NCBI GenBank assembly: GCA_003545125.1
Contig: DQCI01000226.1
Span: 7,271-12,650 of the forward strand
Reading direction: 5' to 3'
Length of the DNA stretch: 5,380 nucleotides
Origin: Paracoccaceae bacterium
GTDB lineage: Bacteria; Pseudomonadota; Alphaproteobacteria; Rhodobacterales; Rhodobacteraceae
The notes beneath the pieces were generated by a model that was not told the DNA's origin, made no database searches, and saw only the letters and a program-made list of their open reading frames with translations. Shown piece after piece: positions 1 through 2,820 of this stretch. A program made the translations under genes and the position numbers. The first letter of the stretch is position 1. Each line of letters starts with the position of its first letter.

Positions 1-10
1 CTGCGGTCGC

Positions 11-29
11 CGTCTGCCCGGTGCAGACG
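11..29. terminator. Short hairpin near left edge, possible terminator
   Basis: A perfect 7-bp inverted repeat (CGTCTGC at 11-17, GCAGACG at 23-29) encloses a 5-nt loop. It lies about 50 nt past the stop of the haem-protein gene and directly follows a stronger hairpin on that transcript. There is no T-tract on either strand, so it may be a second transcription stop, an RNA 3'-end stabiliser, or the terminator of a gene beyond the window edge converging from the left. Seen directly as a repeat; the role is inferred. Confidence 0.35.
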
Positions 30-33
30 CGTT

Positions 34-62
34 GCGGGCCCCGACGCGAAGCCGGGGCCCGC
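34..62 (-). terminator. GC-rich hairpin after haem-protein gene
   Basis: A perfect 10-bp inverted repeat (GCGGGCCCCG at 34-43, CGGGGCCCGC at 53-62) with a 9-nt loop stands 17 nt past the stop codon of the minus-strand haem-protein gene. The stem is almost all G and C and should be very stable. No T-run follows on either strand, so it is not a textbook intrinsic terminator. Strong hairpins with weak U-tracts are common at gene ends in high-GC alphaproteobacteria, so transcript termination or 3'-end protection is the likely role. Confidence 0.55.
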
Positions 63-79
63 CAAACTTCGCCGGAGCG

Positions 80-661
80 CTATTCCGAGAGCACTTTCGA
101 CAGCGTGAAGACGCCGCGCATCCGGTCGACGGTGAAGCCGCGCGCCGCGTCGTCGGGATAGAGCTCTGCGAGCTTCGCCACGACCTCGGGTTTCACATCG
201 TCGCCGCCATGGCAGTTCAGGCAGGGTTGCCCCGTCGGGATCGCCTTGACGAAGCGGAACACCCGCTGGCCGTCCTCCTCGACGATCTCGGCCTGCGACA
301 GCGACTTGGCAACTTCGCCGGCCTCTTCACGGGCAACGAAATCGGCGATCACGGCCGCGGTGTAAGCATCGGGCGCGTTGTCGGTGTTGCGCAGTTTGTG
401 CGACGACCGCGCGACCGACCAGCCGCTGGCCGCCTCGTGCGCCGCGGCAATGGCCGGGGCCTTCTCGTTGCAGACGGAGATAGCGCTGGCGGGCCCAGCC
501 GCCTTCATCGCCGTCAGTAGCTCGCCTTGAAGCTCCTGCGCGAAAGTCTTGACGATCCCCGCGGCTTCGGCCTTGAGGGCGTCGATGTCGTTATCGGCCG
601 CCTGGGCAGGGGTCGACAACGCGAGGCCGCAGAGCGCTGCGGTCATCAAGATGGTTTTCAT
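80..661 (-). CDS. Secreted c-type haem protein, Tll0287-like (DUF3365) family
   Basis: This 193-residue protein begins with a typical Sec signal peptide: K2, a hydrophobic core at residues 4-16, and a likely cleavage after the AQA near 19-21. The mature protein should be periplasmic. A single haem c attachment motif, CLNCH, lies at 147-151. The regions around it fit the Tll0287-like/DUF3365 family: ISVCNEKAP near 61-69, a basic stretch SSHKLRN at 86-92, and the C-terminal GFTVDRMRGVFTLSK. The family is thought to bind one haem for redox or sensing, but no precise reaction is established and I assign none. The ATG at 659-661 is preceded by GGGAGA at 667-672 with 5-nt spacing, which supports this start. 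The gene has its own leader (662-834) and is followed by strong hairpins, so it is probably monocistronic. Family call is confident; the physiological role is unknown. Confidence 0.88.
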   Translation of the reverse strand: MKTILMTAALCGLALSTPAQAADNDIDALKAEAAGIVKTFAQELQGELLTAMKAAGPASAISVCNEKAPAIAAAHEAASGWSVARSSHKLRNTDNAPDAYTAAVIADFVAREEAGEVAKSLSQAEIVEEDGQRVFRFVKAIPTGQPCLNCHGGDDVKPEVVAKLAELYPDDAARGFTVDRMRGVFTLSKVLSE

Positions 662-712
662 GTGAGTCTCCCGGTTGGAATGAATGCACGCGTCTCTTTC
701 ATGCCAAAGATT

Positions 713-741
713 CGCGGCGATTCAGGAGAGACTAATCCGCG
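713..741 (-). other. Leader hairpin upstream of haem-protein gene
   Basis: On the minus strand, an 8-bp stem with a 2-nt bulge forms between 734-741 and 713-722, leaving an 11-nt loop (723-733). The loop and stem base carry AGUCUCUCC, which can pair with the ribosome binding region GGGAGACU (672 to 665) of the downstream gene: six contiguous pairs, plus two more across one bulged base. If transcription starts upstream near 760, this would be a 5'-UTR element able to restrict translation. The pairings are seen in the sequence; any regulatory role is a guess. Confidence 0.25.
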
Positions 742-768
742 CAGGCCGTTGGGCGGGAACTCCGGGGA

Positions 769-798
769 ATTTGACACATTCCGGGGTGGCACTGTCCC
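769..798 (-). promoter_or_regulatory. Candidate promoter for haem-protein gene
   Basis: Read on the minus strand, GGGACA (793-798) and TCAAAT (769-774) are separated by 18 bp and resemble weak -35 and -10 elements. Transcription would begin near 762 and give a leader of about 100 nt. The heptamer TCCGGGG occurs twice here as a direct repeat (761-767 and 780-786), 19 bp apart. One copy lies in the spacer and one at the presumed start, a layout that could be an operator. The matches to consensus are modest, so this is only a candidate. Confidence 0.22.
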
Positions 799-834
799 GC
801 GCGCACCCGCCCGGAAATCTCGAAATCCGTGCGG

Positions 835-906
835 TCAGATGACCGCGATGGCCACCAGGAAAATCGCTGAAAAACCGGCTACGGTTGCAAACCACATACG
901 AAGCAT
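835..906 (-). CDS. Putative 23-residue single-span membrane microprotein
   Basis: The short frame encodes MLRMWFATVAGF followed by SAIFLVAIAVI and a TGA stop. It has one basic residue at position 3, then about 19 almost uninterrupted hydrophobic residues. That is a single transmembrane helix with almost nothing outside the membrane. The start at 904-906 is well supported: AGGGAGA lies just upstream, with 8 nt between GGAGA and the ATG. An in-frame ATG at 1023 would give 62 residues, but it has a poor ribosome binding site and adds a polar, low-complexity segment unlike a signal or domain. The gene stands alone between the cysE terminator and the haem-protein leader, so it needs its own promoter; I see none that is convincing. 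I do not recognise the family. It could be a small subunit of a membrane complex, a regulatory peptide, or spurious. Confidence 0.5.
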   Translation of the reverse strand: MLRMWFATVAGFSAIFLVAIAVI

Positions 907-1048
907 GGGGTTGTTCTCCCTGTTTCTTTCGCGTCGCCAAGCTGGCGCAAGTCGGGAGAATTGAAAATGACGCGGGTCAAAATTCACGCCGATCGGCATA
1001 TACCCGCCTACAATCCCGGACATGTTCCGAAATTGTGCACGATTTGAG

Positions 1049-1075
1049 AAAAAACTGGTGCCGGCTTCGCACCAG
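1049..1075 (-). terminator. Rho-independent terminator downstream of cysE
   Basis: On the minus strand, the perfect 7-bp stem CTGGTGC/GCACCAG (1055-1061 and 1069-1075) has a 7-nt loop and is followed at once by six Ts (1054-1049). This is the clearest intrinsic terminator in the window. It lies about 104 nt past the cysE stop codon, so the cysE transcript would carry an untranslated tail of that length. It also separates cysE from the small membrane ORF further downstream. The opposite strand has no U-tract, so it should act in one direction only. Confidence 0.88.
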
Positions 1076-1178
1076 AACGCTTTCGGCGTCAGTCCCTTGG
1101 ATCCGGTTTTCGCTCACCCGGCGCCCGGCTTGCAACGCTCCATCGGTGATGCGCGCCTGCGGTGGCCGCCGGCCGGTC

Positions 1179-2006
1179 TCAGCCTTGATCCCGGGACGGA
1201 CATTCCTCGCCGAGCGTCTGGTTCATCTCCGCCGAGGGATGTTCGCATCCCGCGCTGCCAACCACACGGGCGGGCACGCCCGCGACCGTGGTGGCGGGGG
1301 GCACGTCTTGAAGCACCACAGAGCCCGCTGCAATGCGCGAGCAGCACCCGACCTCGATGTTGCCGAGCACCTTGGCGCCGGCGCCGATCAGCACCTCGTT
1401 GCCGATCTTCGGATGGCGGTCGCCGTCTTCCTTGCCGGTGCCGCCAAGCGTGACGGAGTGCAGCATCGAGACGTTGTTGCCGACCACCGCCGTCTCGCCG
1501 ATGACGATCGAATGGGCATGGTCGATCATGATCCCCTTGCCGATCCGGGCGCCGGGGTGAATGTCGATCCCGTAGACCTCGGAGGAGCGCATCTGGAAAA
1601 AGAAAGCGAGATCCTTGCGCCCATGGCGCCAGAGCCAATGCGCGACCCGGTAGGCCTGCATCGCCTGGAACCCCTTGTAATAGAGGATCGGCTGCAAGAG
1701 TTGATGCGTCGCGGGGTCGCGTTCGAGCACCGCCATGAGGTCAGCGCGCGCCGCTTCCACGAGCTCGGGGGCCGCGCCGTAGGCCTCGTCGGCCACTTCG
1801 CGCAGGACCAGCATCGACATCTCGTTCGAGTTGAGCTTGGCCGAAATCCGGTAGGACAGCGCCTTCTCGAGCGATTTGTGGTGCAACACGCAAGAATGGA
1901 TAAGCCCGCCCATCAACGGCTCGCGCGCCACCGCCTCTTCGGCCTCGGCGGTGATCCGATCCCAGACCGGGTCGATGGTGATCGGCTTCACGCGGGTCTC
2001 AAACAT
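1179..2006 (-). CDS. cysE: Serine O-acetyltransferase
   Basis: The 275-residue product transfers acetyl from acetyl-CoA to L-serine, giving O-acetylserine, the substrate of cysteine synthase; it acts in the cytoplasm. The N-terminal helical domain (about 10-145) includes the family stretch DPATHQLLQPILYYKGFQA. The C-terminal left-handed beta-helix of hexapeptide repeats (about 146-250) carries IDIHPGARIGKG, DHAHSIVIGETAV, VTLGGTGK and GDRHPKIG. D148, H163 and H198 align, with a constant offset of 5, to the E. coli catalytic residues Asp143, His158 and His193 as I recall them. Length matches the E. coli enzyme (273). The ATG start has an ideal AAGGAG 8 nt upstream. The tail after AGVPARVVG is related to E. 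coli (HPSAEMNQTL) but ends in RDQG, not in the terminal isoleucine used to dock cysteine synthase. It is transcribed divergently from the zinc-finger gene and ends at its own terminator. Confidence 0.96.
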   Translation of the reverse strand: MFETRVKPITIDPVWDRITAEAEEAVAREPLMGGLIHSCVLHHKSLEKALSYRISAKLNSNEMSMLVLREVADEAYGAAPELVEAARADLMAVLERDPATHQLLQPILYYKGFQAMQAYRVAHWLWRHGRKDLAFFFQMRSSEVYGIDIHPGARIGKGIMIDHAHSIVIGETAVVGNNVSMLHSVTLGGTGKEDGDRHPKIGNEVLIGAGAKVLGNIEVGCCSRIAAGSVVLQDVPPATTVAGVPARVVGSAGCEHPSAEMNQTLGEECPSRDQG

Positions 2007-2014
2007 CGCCGGGG

Positions 2015-2020
2015 CTCCTT
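2015..2020 (-). promoter_or_regulatory. Ribosome binding site of cysE
   Basis: AAGGAG on the minus strand, 8 nt before the ATG at 2004-2006, is a near-perfect Shine-Dalgarno sequence. It fixes the cysE start. Confidence 0.85.
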
Positions 2021-2023
2021 TCG

Positions 2024-2052
2024 TTGAAACAGTGTCCTACGACAGATAGGGT
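2024..2052 (+). promoter_or_regulatory. Candidate promoter of the TraR/DksA-like gene
   Basis: TTGAAA (2024-2029), a 17-bp spacer and TAGGGT (2047-2052) make a plausible sigma-70-type promoter. It points right, with a start near 2059 and a leader of about 26 nt before the zinc-finger gene. The -35 matches the consensus at five of six bases; the -10 keeps only the key T, A and final T. A perfect palindrome GGAATTCC (2054-2061) covers the expected start site. The cysE promoter must lie in the same 78-bp interval on the other strand, so the two genes may affect one another's transcription. Confidence 0.4.
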
Positions 2053-2084
2053 CGGAATTCCAAACGCAAAGCCGTGAGGGCGAT

Positions 2085-2423
2085 ATGGACAAGGACAGGG
2101 AGGCCGCTTTGCGCACGCGGCTCGAAGCCGAGCTCGCGGCGCTCGACGCCGAAGACGCGCTCGGCGCGGCGGGGCAGAAAACGGTCGAGCTCGACCAGAC
2201 CTCGGTCGGACGTCTCAGCCGGATGGACGCGATGCAGGGCCAGGCGATGGCCAAGGCGACCGGTGTGCGCCGGGCCCAGCGCCGCCAGCGGATCGCGGCG
2301 GCGTTTGCCCGGATGGACGACGGCGCGTTCGGGTATTGCGCAGAGTGCGGCGACGAGATCGCCCCGGCCCGGCTCGACCTGGACCCGACGGTGCCGACCT
2401 GCATTGGCTGCGCGGCGGGCTGA
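2085..2423 (+). CDS. TraR/DksA-family C4 zinc-finger protein
   Basis: The 112-residue product has an N-terminal helical, probably coiled-coil part (about 3-76), rich in A, R, E and D. A C-terminal four-cysteine zinc finger follows: CAEC at 85-88 and CIGC at 106-109, separated by 17 residues as in DksA and TraR. Members of the family enter the RNA polymerase secondary channel and alter promoter choice, often with ppGpp. This one is shorter than E. coli DksA (about 151). The helical-tip region reads ELDQTSVGRLSRMDAMQ, with D37 but not the exact DxxDxA motif of DksA, so it is better described as a DksA-like accessory factor than as DksA itself. The start at 2085 follows GTGAGGG with 4-nt spacing. 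It is divergent from cysE and convergent with the GTA-linked gene. The family assignment is firm; the target promoters are unknown. Confidence 0.93.
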   Translation: MDKDREAALRTRLEAELAALDAEDALGAAGQKTVELDQTSVGRLSRMDAMQGQAMAKATGVRRAQRRQRIAAAFARMDDGAFGYCAECGDEIAPARLDLDPTVPTCIGCAAG

Positions 2424-2449
2424 GGCCGCTCTCTGCCTGCACGGCGAAA

Positions 2450-2472
2450 CGGCGCGGAGACCCCCCGCGCCG
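2450..2472. terminator. Bidirectional hairpin terminator between convergent genes
   Basis: A perfect 8-bp GC stem (CGGCGCGG at 2450-2457, CCGCGCCG at 2465-2472) with a 7-nt loop sits 26 nt past the zinc-finger gene stop and 43 nt past the stop of the small minus-strand gene. It is followed by CTTTGT on the plus strand and by TTT on the minus strand, so short U-runs exist in both directions. It most likely ends both transcripts, including the GTA structural mRNA. Confidence 0.72.
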
Positions 2473-2515
2473 CTTTGTCCTGGTCCAAATACTCAAGAGA
2501 TCCCAACGAACCGCG

Positions 2516-2809
2516 TCAGTCCGGCCCCTGCCCCGCCCGCGCCACCAGCGCTTCGAACACCTGCCCCATGCAGCCGGCATAGCCGGGATCGTCGAGATAG
2601 GGTTCGCGCGCCACGGCGTGGGCAAGGGCCGCCGACATCAGGCTGCCGGTGCCAAAGTGCGGGTGCGCCCGGCCCGTGGCCAGGCGGTGGGCGTCGGCGG
2701 TTTCCGCCTCGGTGAACAAGCGCACGAGCAGCGGCCCCCGCCCCTCTTGCGGGACCGCGAGCAAGGCCCGCGCGGCCGCCCGCACGTCACCATAGAGCAC
2801 CCGCCGCAT
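2516..2809 (-). CDS. Small conserved protein linked to GTA tail gene (DUF7742-like)
   Basis: The 97-residue product has no signal peptide or clear membrane segment. The N-terminal part (1-35) looks helical with basic residues (MRRVLYGDVRAAARALL). The centre holds AHRLATGRAHPHFGTGSLM (about 40-58), followed by a stretch with YLDDPGYAGCMGQVFEALV (about 71-89) that reads as conserved. I recall short proteins of this kind encoded directly after the terminal GTA tail gene in Rhodobacterales, labelled DUF7742 by annotators. I could not check this, and no function is known to me. It starts 9 nt after the tail-gene stop, and its Shine-Dalgarno overlaps that stop, so it is cotranscribed and probably translationally coupled. 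A role in GTA assembly or regulation is inference from position only. Confidence 0.75.
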   Translation of the reverse strand: MRRVLYGDVRAAARALLAVPQEGRGPLLVRLFTEAETADAHRLATGRAHPHFGTGSLMSAALAHAVAREPYLDDPGYAGCMGQVFEALVARAGQGPD

Positions 2810-2816
2810 ATGGGCG

Positions 2817-2820
2817 CCTC
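2817..2820 (-). promoter_or_regulatory. Ribosome binding site overlapping the upstream stop codon
   Basis: On the minus strand, TGAGG contains both the TGA stop of the GTA tail gene (2819-2821) and the GAGG Shine-Dalgarno of the next gene, 7 nt before its ATG. This arrangement usually means that ribosomes finishing the tail protein help to start the small downstream protein. Confidence 0.6.

Noticed and set aside
32..520. A 162-codon plus-strand open frame opposite the haem-protein gene.
   Set aside because: The minus-strand frame has a signal peptide and a CXXCH haem motif, so the plus-strand frame is a shadow.
679..707. TTGGCA-N17-TTCATT as a promoter of the haem-protein gene.
   Set aside because: The start point would fall at about 672, inside the ribosome binding site, leaving no usable leader.
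771..799. Plus-strand TTGACA at 771-776 as a -35 box, and TGGCAC at 786-791 as part of a sigma-54 site.
   Set aside because: No -10 box occurs at 16-18 bp, the GG-to-GC spacing for sigma-54 is wrong, and no plus-strand gene follows.
988..997. Perfect palindrome GCCGATCGGC as an operator.
   Set aside because: Short GC-rich palindromes arise easily in this base composition, and no convincing promoter is attached to it.
907..1023. N-terminal extension of the microprotein from an ATG at 1023, giving 62 residues.
   Set aside because: There is only a weak ribosome binding site at 1023 and the extra segment is polar without recognisable features; the ATG at 906 has a good, well-spaced site.
885..2027. 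A 380-codon plus-strand open frame opposite cysE.
   Set aside because: It lies antisense to a clearly recognised cysE, is rich in R, H and A as expected of a shadow frame in high-GC DNA, and matches no family I know.
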